This document shows, piece by piece, positions 25,570 to 34,244 of a DNA stretch of 64,000 nt. The notes below the pieces were generated by a model that was not told where the DNA came from, did no database searches, and saw nothing but the letters and a program-made list of their open reading frames with translations. This stretch comes from Indioceanicola sp046045995 (GTDB lineage Bacteria > Pseudomonadota > Alphaproteobacteria > Azospirillales > Azospirillaceae), in NCBI GenBank assembly GCA_046045995.1, contig JBJOKR010000001.1, positions 1-64,000 of the forward strand, written 5' to 3'. How positions within the stretch are numbered: the first letter of the stretch is position 1; each line of letters begins with the position of its first letter. The translations under genes were made by a program, and so were the position numbers.

Positions 25570-28068
25570 TTATCCGCCGAGCGGGCTTCCCGCCCCCGCA
25601 TCGGTGATACCCAGCACATCCAGCGGCTCCACCAACGCCGTACCCGGCTGGGCCAGGGCCGCCTGACGCCCTTCCGCCCGGCCGAAATTCACATAGTGGC
25701 GCACCAGCGCCTCTGTATTCAGGCCGAAGACACCGAACAGGTCGGGGTTGAGGGCTGCGTATTCCGATGCCGTGAAGCCCGTGGCCTGCCGCCCCTCGTT
25801 CCGGCCGAAATTGACGTAATGGCGGACCAGGGCGTCGGCGTCCAAACCGAAGACGTTGAACAGGTCGGGGTTGCGGGCGGCATAGGCTTCCGCACTGAAG
25901 CCCGTGGCCTGCCGCCCCTCCCGGCTGCCAAACTGGACGAAGTGGTTGACCAGCGCGTCATTGCTCAGGCCGAAGACGGCGTAGAGATCGGGGTTGCGGG
26001 CCGCATAGGCTTCCGCACTGAAGCCCGTGGCAGCCCGGCCCTCGTTCCGGCCGAAGCCCTGGAAATGTGTGATCAGGGCGTTGGTATCCAGGCCGTAGGC
26101 GCTGAAAAGGTCCGGGTTGCGGGCGGCATAAGCTTCCGCACTGAAGCCAGTGGCTTGCCGCCCTTCCGCCCGACCGAACTGGATGAAATGCGTGACCAGG
26201 GCCGTGGGGTCGAGGCCGAAGACCGCCAGCAGATCCGGGTTCCGGGCGCCGTAGGAAATGGCGAAGGGGTCCGCCGCCGCGGGCACCCGGATCGTCCCAT
26301 CCGCAAAGCGCAGGAATTCCACACTGATCAGCGTGTCCGTCCCGTCACCCTGGGCGGCCGTGTGCTGGACCGTCACCGAACTGCCGCGGGTGACGATGGT
26401 ATAGGCGGCGCGGGCGCCGGAGAAGACGGCCGTGTCCGTGCCGGCGCCGCCGTCCAGCGTGTCGTTGCCGCGACCGCCTTCCAGCGTATCGTTGCCGGCA
26501 TTGCCGGTCAGACGGTTGGCGCTGTCATTGCCCCGGATGGTGTCATTCCCTGCACCGGTGACCGCATTCTCGATGATGGTGCCGCGGGTGATGCTGATAT
26601 TGCCCAGTTCCGGACGCATCAGGGGCAGGTTCTGCGCCCTCAGTACGGCTTCCGCGCTGTACCCCGCAAGGCTGAGTGAGCCGGAGGCAAGGTTGATCGT
26701 GGACGCGGTCGTGAAGGTCGATACGTTGATCGTGTCGTTGCCGCCGTCGTCGACAATGGCCGGGTGCGAGATGTTCAAGGCCGTGAAGCTGTATACGGTA
26801 TCCCCCGGGTTCACAGCTTGGCCAGCACCATAGAGCCACCGCAGCGTCTCGATGTCATAGGCCATGAGCCCGTGATAGGAGTAGCCGTCGCCATAGGACA
26901 TCATGCTCAGGAAGCCGTTGACGCCGTCCGCCGTGGACAGCCGGACCTCACCGTCGAAGGGATGGCCGATTCCCACGCTGTGACCCAACTCGTGGATCAT
27001 GGTGTTGAAGCCGTCGGTACCCTCAAGAAGCAACTGCGTCGGCGAGTTGGAGTTGACCATGAAGGGGGCCGCCGTCCGCGAGCCGGGGGCCGTGGGCTGT
27101 GCATATCCTGCGATGGTGCCGTTCATGTTATGCCGGCCGACGGCGATATCCGCCTCGGCAACGGAGGTCACCTCCACGAAGCGGATATTGGCCACCGCTT
27201 CGAACAGGTTTGCCGCCCGGCGGAAGACGTCGCGCATCGTGGCGTCCACCACCGTCATCTGAAGGCTCTCGCCCTCTGGCAGGCGGGAACCTTCAAATCC
27301 CGGCGGCGGGGATTCAACGAACATGTAGGTGAAGACCGAGGGAGGAGCCCCGGCCACATTGCGTTGCGACGCCAGCGCCATGGCCGCGACGGCATCCGTC
27401 GGCAAAACGGTGTTGAGGTAGATCACCTCCTCCACCTCCACGGCGGCTCTGGGGGCATAGCCGGGGCTCAGGACGATGACGGTATCGCGGCCGCCCCCAC
27501 CTTCCACCACCACCCCGGGGGAGGAGACTATGATGATGTCGTCCCCGTCGCTGCCACGCACGGTGGCGCTCTGGCTGCTGACCCAGAAGACATCATTGCC
27601 GTCTTCACCGATCAGCAGGTCGACGCTGCCCTCCCCCACGATGGTGTCGTTGCCGGCACTGCCGAAGACGGTGTTGCGGCCGCCAAGCCCGAAGATCAGG
27701 TCGTTGCCGCCCAGCCCGTCCAGTTCATCATTTCCGGCGGAGCCCAGGACCGTGTCGTTGCCGGTGCCCGGATTGGGTGTGCCCGTGGCGGGAGCCACTG
27801 GGCGCAGACCAACCAACGCATCGATCTGCGACTGGGTCATGGAGGTGATGGTGAGGGTCTGGACCGCCGTCGTCCCGTTGATGGCGCTGCTGCCCGACGC
27901 CTGGACCACGGCCGGGTCCCACCCGCGTGCATGGATCGATCCGCAGCCAGGGCAGACCAGAAGGGAGGAATGGGACAAGGCCCCGTCCAGGCTTGAAGAA
28001 ATCGCCGTCCCCGACATAAGGCGCGAAAGACCGGTTGATCCGGTGTCCATTGTCCCCAATTCCATCAT
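25570..28068 (-). CDS. Large calcium-repeat metalloprotease (M10-type) with C-terminal ARNPDL repeats, copy A
   Basis: An 832-residue, probably secreted protein. A conserved short motif CPGCGSIHARGWD lies near residue 40. Haemolysin-type nonapeptide repeats (GSAGNDELDGLGGNDLI) follow at about 100-190. The central protease domain has the zinc site HELGHSVGIGHPFD near residue 357 and a Met-turn (LSMMSYGDGYS). A second set of calcium repeats (GNAGNDTLEGGRGNDTLDGG) precedes six C-terminal repeats of about 47 residues. No Sec signal peptide is seen, so type I secretion by a C-terminal signal is likely, but no ABC exporter gene is nearby. AGGGGA precedes the ATG. It is a paralogue of the neighbouring gene at 28209. 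Confidence 0.85.
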   Translation of the reverse strand: MMELGTMDTGSTGLSRLMSGTAISSSLDGALSHSSLLVCPGCGSIHARGWDPAVVQASGSSAINGTTAVQTLTITSMTQSQIDALVGLRPVAPATGTPNPGTGNDTVLGSAGNDELDGLGGNDLIFGLGGRNTVFGSAGNDTIVGEGSVDLLIGEDGNDVFWVSSQSATVRGSDGDDIIIVSSPGVVVEGGGGRDTVIVLSPGYAPRAAVEVEEVIYLNTVLPTDAVAAMALASQRNVAGAPPSVFTYMFVESPPPGFEGSRLPEGESLQMTVVDATMRDVFRRAANLFEAVANIRFVEVTSVAEADIAVGRHNMNGTIAGYAQPTAPGSRTAAPFMVNSNSPTQLLLEGTDGFNTMIHELGHSVGIGHPFDGEVRLSTADGVNGFLSMMSYGDGYSYHGLMAYDIETLRWLYGAGQAVNPGDTVYSFTALNISHPAIVDDGGNDTINVSTFTTASTINLASGSLSLAGYSAEAVLRAQNLPLMRPELGNISITRGTIIENAVTGAGNDTIRGNDSANRLTGNAGNDTLEGGRGNDTLDGGAGTDTAVFSGARAAYTIVTRGSSVTVQHTAAQGDGTDTLISVEFLRFADGTIRVPAAADPFAISYGARNPDLLAVFGLDPTALVTHFIQFGRAEGRQATGFSAEAYAARNPDLFSAYGLDTNALITHFQGFGRNEGRAATGFSAEAYAARNPDLYAVFGLSNDALVNHFVQFGSREGRQATGFSAEAYAARNPDLFNVFGLDADALVRHYVNFGRNEGRQATGFTASEYAALNPDLFGVFGLNTEALVRHYVNFGRAEGRQAALAQPGTALVEPLDVLGITDAGAGSPLGG
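25661..26260 (-). repeat. Six tandem ARNPDL repeats coding the C-terminus of copy A
   Basis: Units of roughly 110-141 bases encode variants of FSAEAYAARNPDLFxxxGLD and ALxxHFxxFGRxEGRQATG. The four inner units share near-identical DNA (the EAYAARNPDL part), so they are prone to recombination with each other and with copy B. Confidence 0.85.
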
Positions 28069-28124
28069 TATCCCCTGTTTGCGCCCGCTCCCCTGGGAAC
28101 GGAGCCCCCCCCCATGATCAAAAG

Positions 28125-28148
28125 ATACCGTACCTTCGATAGGGGTAT
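28125..28148. promoter_or_regulatory. Dyad element ATACC...GGTAT upstream of metalloprotease copy A
   Basis: A 5-base inverted repeat around a centre containing CCTTCGATAGG, ending about 57 bases upstream of the copy A ATG. It shares 16/20 bases with the element at 13371-13390, including CGATAGG(A/G)GTATGA. Likely a regulator site, identity unknown. Confidence 0.45.
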
Positions 28149-28208
28149 GATGAAATTTGCATCGAATCCCATATACATCGGGATAGGGTGACCATCACGG
28201 TCGCGGAG

Positions 28209-30683
28209 TCAAATGCCCGTGGACACCCCCTGGCCGGACAAGCCCAGCAGGTCCAAGGGCTCGGCCAGTGCCATGGCAGGTTGGTCGAGGCTGGCCTGGC
28301 GTCCCTCCGCCCGCCCGAACTGGACGTAATGGCGCACCAGCGCATCGGTGTTCAGGCCGAAGACGGCGAAGAGATCGGGGTTGAGCGCCGCGTATTCCGA
28401 GGCGGTGAAGCCCGTCGCCTGGCGGCCTTCGTTCCGGCCGAATGTGACAAAGTGCCGGACTAGGGCATCGGCATTCAGTCCATAGGACGCGAACAGGTCC
28501 GGGTTGCGGGCAGCATAGGCTTCGGCACTGAACCCGGTCGCCCCCCGTCCCTCCCCCCGGCCGAACTGGATGAAATGGGTTATCAGCGCCTCATTGTTCA
28601 TGCCGAAGGCGGCGTAGAGATCGGGATTTCGGGCGGCGTAGGCCTCCGCACTGAAGCCGGTGGCGGGTCGCCCCTCCGCCCGGCCGCCTCCCTGCCAATG
28701 CCCGATAAGGGCCGTCGCATCCAGGCCAAAGGCAACGAACAGGTCCGGGTTCCGGGCGGCATAGGCCTCCACGGAGAAGACATCCACCTGCCGCCCTTCG
28801 CCCCGACCGAAATCGATGAAATGCCGGACCAGGGGATCCGCATCCAGGCGGAAGACCGGCAGCAGATCGGGATTGCGAGCCGTGTAGGCGACGGCGAAGG
28901 GATCCTGGCCGATCCAGACGGTCCGGTCGGCGAAGCGCAGTACCTCCACCCCGATCAGGGTATCCGTTCCGTCGCCATTGCCATCGTCGGCAGCCCGGTG
29001 CTGGACCGTGACCACCGTGCCGCGGGCGATGACCTGATAGGCAGCGCTGGGGCCGGACAGGATGGCGGTGTCGGTCCCGGCCCCACCCTCGATCGTGTCG
29101 TTGCCGGCCCGCCCTTCGACCGTGTCGTTCCCGGCATTGACCGTGATACGGTTGGCGGCGGCATTGCCACGGACAAGATCGGCCCCGCCGCCCAACACCA
29201 CGTTTTCGATCACCGTACCCCGGGCGATGCCCAGGTTGCCCAGGTCGGGGGTGAAGGCCGCCTGCTGCTCCGCGTTCAGCCGGGTCGCGGGGTTGAAAGC
29301 GATACGGCTGAACCGCCCCCCATCCAGGTCCACCACGGCGTCCAGATCGAACCCGGCAGCATCAAGGGTGTCGATCCCGCCATCATCGACAATGGCCGGG
29401 TAGAAGGTATCGGGCCGGGTGATCGGATAGATGTCATCGCCGGTGGCCACCGGGGTGGCGCCATAGATCGCCCGCAACGCTTCAATATCATAGGGCATCA
29501 GGCCCAGCGCAGCCGCCCCCTCGCCATAGGACATCAGGGTGCGGAAGCCGTTCACCAAATCCGCCCCGGCCAGGCGGATGGCGCCATCGAACGGATGCCC
29601 CAGGCCCAGGACATGACCCAGTTCATGGACGATGACGACAAAACCCCGATTGCCCGGCTGCAGCAGGGCATTGGGGATCGAACTGTTGATCATCAGTGGG
29701 GCGCCGGGCACGATCCCGGGAAGGGCCGTGCCCCCATAGCCGCCGATGGTGGGGACCATGTTGTGGCGGCCGACGACGAAATCCGCCCGGCTTGCGTCCT
29801 CCACCTCCTGGAACTGGACATTGACCACCTGTTCAACCAGACGGGCCGCCTGCCCGAATGCCTGCCGGAAGGTGCTGTCCAGCGGGGCGAAGCGCACCGC
29901 CTGCCCCTCCGGCACATGGGAGGGCGTGAAGGAGGGAGAAGGAGCGGCGATGAAGGCATAGGTCAGGATGGTCGGCGGCGCTCCGGTGACGTTGCGCTGG
30001 GGGATCTGGACAAGGGAGGCGACAGCCTCGGACGGCAGAACCTCATCCAGGTAGATGATCTCCTCCACATCCAGGATGGCGCGGGGCGCCGTGTCGCGTG
30101 ACAGGACCACCACCGTGTCACGCCCTTCGCCGCCTGTGACGCTGGTCCGAGCGGAAGTGACGATGATCAGGTCGTCGCCGTCCCCGCCGCGGACCAGGGC
30201 GGTACCCGGCCCCGACCAGATGACATCGTTCCCAGCCCCGCCATCGACGGTGTCCGCCGCAGCCCCGGCAACAATGGTATCGGCCCCGCTGCCGGCATCC
30301 ACGACGACGGGGCTCGAACCGGTGAAGATCCGGTCGTTGCCGTCCCCACCGACAATGACCGGCCCGCCCGACGCGGCGACAAGCACATCATCCCCGGACG
30401 TGGGCAGCAGGGCACGGGCGGATTCCGGAATGGCGGCCAGATCGGGCGGACGGCCGATCAGGGCGTCGATCTCCGCCCGCATGCGCGACAGGATCAGGAT
30501 CCCCGGCGAAACCGTGATGCCGGTCAGCCCGGCGGTGGAAGCCTGGACCGATCCATCGGCATCCCAGCCACGGGCATGGATCCCCCCGCAGCCCGGGCAG
30601 ACGGCCAAGGCCGCATGGACGCCGGAACCGGCGATGGCGGTTTCCGTCATCAAGGCTTCACGGTTGAACCCGGCCAGAGTCAT
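28209..30683 (-). CDS. Large calcium-repeat metalloprotease (M10-type) with C-terminal ARNPDL repeats, copy B
   Basis: An 824-residue paralogue of the protein at 25570, collinear over its full length. The N-terminal CPGCGGIHARGWD motif, calcium repeats (GGAGNDVIWSGPG), zinc site HELGHVLGLGHPFD near residue 351, Met-turn (RTLMSYGEG), second calcium repeats and six ARNPDL repeats are all kept, so both copies should be active. The nonapeptide repeats are more degenerate than in copy A. The start is uncertain: ATG at 30683 gives the best length match to copy A, while an ATG at 30650 is also possible; neither has a strong ribosome site. It is 140 bases upstream of copy A on the same strand but has its own promoter region. 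Confidence 0.84.
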   Translation of the reverse strand: MTLAGFNREALMTETAIAGSGVHAALAVCPGCGGIHARGWDADGSVQASTAGLTGITVSPGILILSRMRAEIDALIGRPPDLAAIPESARALLPTSGDDVLVAASGGPVIVGGDGNDRIFTGSSPVVVDAGSGADTIVAGAAADTVDGGAGNDVIWSGPGTALVRGGDGDDLIIVTSARTSVTGGEGRDTVVVLSRDTAPRAILDVEEIIYLDEVLPSEAVASLVQIPQRNVTGAPPTILTYAFIAAPSPSFTPSHVPEGQAVRFAPLDSTFRQAFGQAARLVEQVVNVQFQEVEDASRADFVVGRHNMVPTIGGYGGTALPGIVPGAPLMINSSIPNALLQPGNRGFVVIVHELGHVLGLGHPFDGAIRLAGADLVNGFRTLMSYGEGAAALGLMPYDIEALRAIYGATPVATGDDIYPITRPDTFYPAIVDDGGIDTLDAAGFDLDAVVDLDGGRFSRIAFNPATRLNAEQQAAFTPDLGNLGIARGTVIENVVLGGGADLVRGNAAANRITVNAGNDTVEGRAGNDTIEGGAGTDTAILSGPSAAYQVIARGTVVTVQHRAADDGNGDGTDTLIGVEVLRFADRTVWIGQDPFAVAYTARNPDLLPVFRLDADPLVRHFIDFGRGEGRQVDVFSVEAYAARNPDLFVAFGLDATALIGHWQGGGRAEGRPATGFSAEAYAARNPDLYAAFGMNNEALITHFIQFGRGEGRGATGFSAEAYAARNPDLFASYGLNADALVRHFVTFGRNEGRQATGFTASEYAALNPDLFAVFGLNTDALVRHYVQFGRAEGRQASLDQPAMALAEPLDLLGLSGQGVSTGI
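28292..28900 (-). repeat. Six tandem ARNPDL repeats coding the C-terminus of copy B
   Basis: Same repeat family as in copy A, in the same position and number. The third to fifth units are the most alike; the first two have diverged (VDVFSVEAYAARNPDLFVAF). Confidence 0.85.
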
Positions 30684-30733
30684 TCTATGTCAAGCAACAG
30701 CAAAATCCACACCAGCATTTCCCAGCGGCCGGA

Positions 30734-30761
30734 CATGGGATTGGCGACCGTCGTTCCCATG
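30734..30761. promoter_or_regulatory. Inverted repeat in the leader of metalloprotease copy B
   Basis: CATGGGA and TCCCATG form a perfect 7-base dyad with a 14-base spacer, about 50 bases upstream of the copy B start. It could be an operator. It does not resemble the element upstream of copy A. Confidence 0.3.
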
Positions 30762-30873
30762 ATATCCAACGCAACAACGACCTGCCATTGCTATACATGG
30801 GCCCTTGCAGCGCGGACGTCGTTCGCCCGCCCGGTGCGCAGGTTGCAGGGGAGCGTACATCAGTGGCAACTTG

Positions 30874-31563
30874 CTAGCGCTGGCCGGGCCCCGACGGGCG
30901 ATCGCCAGGGTTCGCCGGAGCGGCTGGAATCGTCGGCAGCGGTGATGTCAGCAGCGCCGGGTCAACCATCGGACAAGAAGCAGCCGCCGATCGCAAGGCG
31001 ATGAGCTGGTCTGCAAGGTCCGCGTTCTGCTGCCGTGTCTGATCCAGGTCGCGCTGGATGATGTCAAGGCGCAGTGCGCTCAACTCGGACTGCTGCGCCG
31101 TCATCGTCGCCTGCTGGGCGACATCCTGGCGCAGCCGGTCCATGCACACGGTCTGTTCCTGTCGTCGGACAGCCTCCAACTCACCCAGTTGCCGTGCCTG
31201 AAGATCGGTGATCTGCCTCTCCCCCTTCTGCACCGCGGCCCTGGCCTGGGCCAGCTGCGCCTGAAGATCAAGGCGGGCAGAATAGCCGGCGATCGCAACC
31301 CCGAAGGCTGCGACGGCCGCGGTACCGGAAACCACAAGCATGCGGAGTCGCTGCACCTGCCCCAGGGCAGCCGACCAAGGACGCATTTCTGAGGAGCGCT
31401 TGATGCCGCCTTCATGCAGAAGCCCGTCTGACCAGCCGGCGCAATCCCCCGCCGCCGGTGCCGGCGCCAGAACAGCCAAAGCCATGGCCATGATCACCAG
31501 CACGACCAGCAGAACAAGTGCCAGGACCGCGCCTAAGGACCCGGCAATCAGCTCAACCAGCAT
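30874..31563 (-). CDS. Membrane protein with coiled-coil, unknown function
   Basis: A 229-residue protein. A hydrophobic segment at residues 5-38 is followed by a short linker, a second hydrophobic segment (VVSGTAAVAAFGVAIAGYSA) and a long glutamine/alanine/arginine-rich coiled coil at about 95-185 (ARQLGELEAVRRQEQTV). The tail is proline-rich. I recognise no family. It starts 12 bases after the PiT-like permease gene behind AGGGGG, so the two are co-transcribed and may form a membrane complex. It is divergent from the T6SS arm by way of its partner gene. Confidence 0.65.
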   Translation of the reverse strand: MLVELIAGSLGAVLALVLLVVLVIMAMALAVLAPAPAAGDCAGWSDGLLHEGGIKRSSEMRPWSAALGQVQRLRMLVVSGTAAVAAFGVAIAGYSARLDLQAQLAQARAAVQKGERQITDLQARQLGELEAVRRQEQTVCMDRLRQDVAQQATMTAQQSELSALRLDIIQRDLDQTRQQNADLADQLIALRSAAASCPMVDPALLTSPLPTIPAAPANPGDRPSGPGQR

Positions 31564-31575
31564 GACGACGCCCCC

Positions 31576-32811
31576 TTACCCGATAACGGCCCGGCCCAGG
31601 CCATAGATAGCCACAGCGGCGACCGACCCGGCTACCGGAGCCACCACCCAACCAGCCAGGATTCGGCCGAGGGGTCGCCAAATGGCCGCAGTCTGACCCG
31701 AAGCTGCGCCGACACCCAGCATGGCACCGACAACAGCCTGGTTGCCAAGGATCGGCAGGCCGGCCGCGGCAAGCGCGGTTCCCCCGCCCAGAACCCCAAC
31801 TGAAACTGCCGTACCCCCGACAGGACCGGTCGGCAGCAGCGAATCCCCCATCCATCGGGCGACACGATGGCCGCCGAACAGAACCCCCACGAGCGTAGAA
31901 AAAACCAGCAGGATGCCCGCAGCGACATTGTTCAGCGGCGACCCCGCAGCCCAGCCATCCGGCATCCCATCGCGCAACGCCAGGACAAGGCCGACCGGAA
32001 ACGCGGCAGCCAGGGCCTGGACAGCCCCAAAGGCAAGCATGACCCCCCCGGTGACCGCCAATTGGAAAGTCCGAAAGACCGCCTCCGCCCCAGCAGGATC
32101 ATTGCTGACCGGGAAGGGATAGCGTCGCAGCAGGGCCATGACCGACAAGCCGACGGTAAGGGCCGTCATCAGCGGGACCACCACCAAGGCCCAAGGGGGG
32201 ATACCGGCCGGCCAGGGTGCCTGGACGACCAGCCCCCCCAACCCCAGAAGAACCGCCGCACCAACGACAATTCCTGCGCCGACAGGGATCCGGTCCCGCG
32301 GACGGGCGACGCCCAACAACCAGGCACCAGCCGCCCGGATGCAGCCATAGCCGACCATCCCCGCGATGACGACAATAAGAAAAACGGCCCCCGTCATCAA
32401 AAGTACCCCCAGCGGGTCCCCGCCCGCACCCGATACCGCGCCGACGGACGCCAAGGCAAACACCTGGACGAGCAGGATTGGGACGGGCACCCCCAGCATC
32501 GTCGCGCCGACAGCGGCGATTGCCGTTCCGATCGACACGGCCAACAAGGCGATGGCAAGCCCCGGCGTATCCGCCCGCCACCCGGACAACGGCGCCACCA
32601 TATCCAAAACATTTGCTACTGGTTGTGACGAAATCAGCAAAAGCCCTACGGCCGCAGCAACAGATCCGATCAATGTTGCAGCCCGCGGAGTCGTAGTCGC
32701 AGACGAGAATACACCGGCCAATCCAGACGCTGCGTCATTCGCCGCCGTTGCGAATATCAAAATCACGGACGCAATGAAAGTGGCCAGAATCAATGCGTCT
32801 AACAGCGGCAT
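31576..32811 (-). CDS. Divergent PiT-family (inorganic phosphate transporter-like) permease
   Basis: A 411-residue protein with ten or more hydrophobic helices. The first half has the PiT-type signature region (FATAANDAASGLAGVFSSAT) and the last part its repeat (LGNQAVVGAMLGVGAASGQ, then GWVVAPVAGSVAAVAIYGL). PiT proteins are ion-coupled phosphate symporters. The second signature is degenerate here: the usual P-S-T-T-H after the GLP is replaced by ILGNQ, so the substrate or coupling may differ. The ATG at 32811 is chosen; upstream codons (back to 32961) read into the divergent promoter. It forms a two-gene unit with the coiled-coil membrane protein and lies back-to-back with the T6SS arm. Confidence 0.65.
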   Translation of the reverse strand: MPLLDALILATFIASVILIFATAANDAASGLAGVFSSATTTPRAATLIGSVAAAVGLLLISSQPVANVLDMVAPLSGWRADTPGLAIALLAVSIGTAIAAVGATMLGVPVPILLVQVFALASVGAVSGAGGDPLGVLLMTGAVFLIVVIAGMVGYGCIRAAGAWLLGVARPRDRIPVGAGIVVGAAVLLGLGGLVVQAPWPAGIPPWALVVVPLMTALTVGLSVMALLRRYPFPVSNDPAGAEAVFRTFQLAVTGGVMLAFGAVQALAAAFPVGLVLALRDGMPDGWAAGSPLNNVAAGILLVFSTLVGVLFGGHRVARWMGDSLLPTGPVGGTAVSVGVLGGGTALAAAGLPILGNQAVVGAMLGVGAASGQTAAIWRPLGRILAGWVVAPVAGSVAAVAIYGLGRAVIG

Positions 32812-33020
32812 TTTCTTACCGGACCTTGCATTTGAATTTGGTGGATGCAAAAAATTCGCGATAGCGGCCAAAAGCTCTATGCTCAGCCACCGGACCAAAC
32901 ATATGCCAGGTACCCGCGCAAATGCAAAAAGATTCCGACACAGATCGCAAGGCGCTTGCACGCTAAGGGGTAATTGGTAAGCTGACCTCCTTGCGTTCAG
33001 CGGGAAACAGGGTGGGTCAG

Positions 33021-34232
33021 ATGCGTCAAAACATAACGAGGAAGATCATGGCCACGCTGGTGGCGACGACCATGCTGGCTGGGTGCACGGCCACAGGCGG
33101 TGGTGGGGGCCGGTATGTCCAGTCCGATGCAGTGTGCGGTCTACAGCGCCAAAGTCTGGCTTCGCTGGAGGATACATTCGTCCAGGATCTGGTCGGCGGG
33201 GCGCTGGCCGGCGCTGCGGCGGGTGCCTTGATTGCGGCGTTCACGGATGGCAATGCGGTACAAGGGGCGCTGATCGGTGCAACGTTGGGCGCCGCCGCCG
33301 GCGCCTATCTGAACAACCTGAAAAAGCAGCATGCGGGCAATGTCGACGGCATGCTTGTCCAGATCAACGGGGATCTGACCCGCGAGAACCGGGAGATCGC
33401 CCGGGCCGAAGCGGCATTCACCGCCCTGATGGACTGCCGCCGTCAAGAAGCGGCATCGATCCGCGCTGACCATGCGGCCGGCCGGGCCGACCTGACCACG
33501 GCCAACACCCGTCTGGCTGCCGTGCGCGCCAAGGTGGCAGAAGATTTCGCCATGGCCGACCGGATCCGGGAAGGCATGGGTAAGCGCGTTGCCGGGTTTG
33601 AGGAATCGTACAAGTTCATCGATCCTGTCGGCTATGACACACTGGTTGTCAACCGGAAGCCTCAGCTCACGCAGGCTGCGGAACGTCTGGTCGCATCGAC
33701 AACCGCCAATGTCCGGGCCACCCCCTCGGCCGAGGGCCAGCGTGTCGGCTCCGTTCCCCAGGGAAGCAGCGTCGAGAAGCTGGGCAAGGAGGAGGGCTGG
33801 TGGCATGTCCGCCTTGCCGATGGGTCGACCGGTTACGTCGCCGAACGGCTGCTGACGCCGCAGGGGACGACGGGTGCGGCGGCTCCGGCGGTGATGGTTG
33901 CGACGGGGCCGCGCCCGATCAACGTCCCCGTGGCCACCGGCCAGCCGGCGCAGTCCGGCGGCGGTCTGGGCACATTTCTGACCGGCGCGCAGTCCCAGGG
34001 CCAACAGGCTGCGCCAGCACAGACGCAGACTATCACCGCGTCGAGTCAGCAGCTGCAGACCCTGAACGCCACGGCCGACCTCACCTACAGCACGCGCGTC
34101 GCCAGTGACGGCTTCGACAGAACGGTCGACATGAAACGGACCGAAATCGCATCGCTGACGCAGGATATCGCCCCGCCTGCACCGCTTGCCGCAATCCAGC
34201 GGCCTGTTCAGGTCGCGACTGCGAACTCTTGA
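33021..34232 (+). CDS. T6SS-linked lipoprotein with glycine-zipper and SH3 domain
   Basis: A 403-residue lipoprotein. The lipobox LAGC places the lipidated Cys at residue 22. A glycine-zipper segment (LVGGALAGAAAGALIAAF, then ALIGATLGAAAGAYL) could insert in a membrane. A helical region follows, then a bacterial SH3 domain at about 225-290 (TANVRATPSAEGQRVGSVPQ, WWHVRLADGSTGYVAERLL) that often binds cell wall. The remaining tail is low-complexity. The ATG at 33021 has AGGGTGGG upstream. It is first in the plus T6SS arm, 12 bases before the WD40-caspase gene. It is not a recognisable TssJ, but as an outer-membrane, wall-binding lipoprotein it might take part in anchoring the apparatus (inference). 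Confidence 0.72.
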   Translation: MRQNITRKIMATLVATTMLAGCTATGGGGGRYVQSDAVCGLQRQSLASLEDTFVQDLVGGALAGAAAGALIAAFTDGNAVQGALIGATLGAAAGAYLNNLKKQHAGNVDGMLVQINGDLTRENREIARAEAAFTALMDCRRQEAASIRADHAAGRADLTTANTRLAAVRAKVAEDFAMADRIREGMGKRVAGFEESYKFIDPVGYDTLVVNRKPQLTQAAERLVASTTANVRATPSAEGQRVGSVPQGSSVEKLGKEEGWWHVRLADGSTGYVAERLLTPQGTTGAAAPAVMVATGPRPINVPVATGQPAQSGGGLGTFLTGAQSQGQQAAPAQTQTITASSQQLQTLNATADLTYSTRVASDGFDRTVDMKRTEIASLTQDIAPPAPLAAIQRPVQVATANS

Positions 34233-34244
34233 CGGGAGGGGGCC

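Noticed and set aside
25661..26260. Regularly spaced repeats considered as a CRISPR array
   Set aside because: Units are over 100 bases, in frame, and encode ARNPDL protein repeats; no short constant repeats with unique spacers.
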